Shown piece by piece: positions 63,957 to 64,000 of a stretch of 64,000 bases of DNA (position 1 is the first letter of the stretch; each line of letters starts with the position of its first letter). Both the position numbers and the translations under genes were made by a program. A model generated the notes under the pieces. The model did no database searches. It saw nothing but the letters and a program-made list of their open reading frames with translations, and was not told the origin of the DNA. The DNA is from Alginatibacterium sediminis. GTDB lineage: Bacteria > Pseudomonadota > Gammaproteobacteria > Enterobacterales > Celerinatantimonadaceae. The stretch is from positions 1 through 64,000 of the forward strand of contig NZ_RAQO01000005.1 in the NCBI RefSeq assembly GCF_003610775.1, written 5' to 3'.

Positions 63957-64000
63957 AAACTCGCTCCTTTAAAAAGCAGCGAGTATAGCAGTTATTGACT

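Overview
The window is chromosomal DNA of a gammaproteobacterium, most likely a marine member of the Alteromonadales/Vibrionales side of the class. This rests on the gene families and gene order; the genus cannot be fixed from the sequence alone. Two long blocks keep the order found in E. coli: hldE-glnE-ygiF ... ygiM-cca-uppP-folB-plsY-tsaD-rpsU-dnaG-rpoD-tRNA-Ile2(CAU), and tolC/nudF-yqiB-cpdA-yqiA-parE ... parC-plsC. Most of the window is core genome. I see no insertion sequence, prophage, CRISPR array or rRNA.

Layout. 0.2-6.8 kb: a type IV pilus minor-pilin operon (fimT-pilV-pilW-pilX-pilY1-pilE). 6.7-10.4 kb: a DMT transporter, an unrecognised winged-helix/nuclease-like protein and an exported D-aminoacylase-like amidohydrolase. 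10.8-20.3 kb: tRNA-Ile2, rpoD, dnaG, yqeY, rpsU, then tsaD, plsY, folB-folK-uppP and cca. 20.4-28.9 kb: an orphan gspA-gspB pair, ygiM, phosphate transport (DUF47-pit), the CYTH-CHAD protein ygiF, an ElyC/YdcF-like protein and a potassium channel. 29-35.7 kb: glnE, a lipid A acyltransferase, hldE and tolC. 36-46.4 kb: nudF-yqiB-cpdA-yqiA, topoisomerase IV parE and parC with a GGDEF/EAL protein between them, then plsC-rraB. 46.5-48.7 kb: a preQ1-I riboswitch with the queuosine-precursor transporter yhhQ, then an ECF sigma factor/ChrR pair with its own promoter. 48.7-53.7 kb: DUF2059 and DUF3859 proteins, a three-gene ABC importer, an HD-GYP response regulator and a small Cys-rich protein. 53.7-60 kb: a bacterioferritin pair, a chemoreceptor and ycjX-ycjF. 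59.4-64 kb: heme ABC importer hmuUV with a Fur box, a candidate Fur-controlled small RNA, a D-cysteine desulfhydrase-like enzyme and rlmI.

How the genes work together. Iron recurs in the last 10 kb (two-subunit bacterioferritin, hmuUV, Fur box, possible sRNA). Cyclic-di-GMP turnover appears twice (the EAL protein in the topoisomerase IV operon and the HD-GYP regulator after the ABC importer). Envelope biogenesis is spread over uppP, plsY, plsC, the LpxL-like enzyme, hldE and tolC.

The observations I rate highest are the preQ1-I riboswitch, the ECF11-type promoter, the candidate structured RNA at 61392-61580, the parE-GGDEF/EAL-parC arrangement, the complementary loss of active-site residues in the bacterioferritin pair, and the protein at 7831-8670 with two repeats and a nuclease-like C-terminus. 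I found no clearly new multi-gene system such as a defence island.
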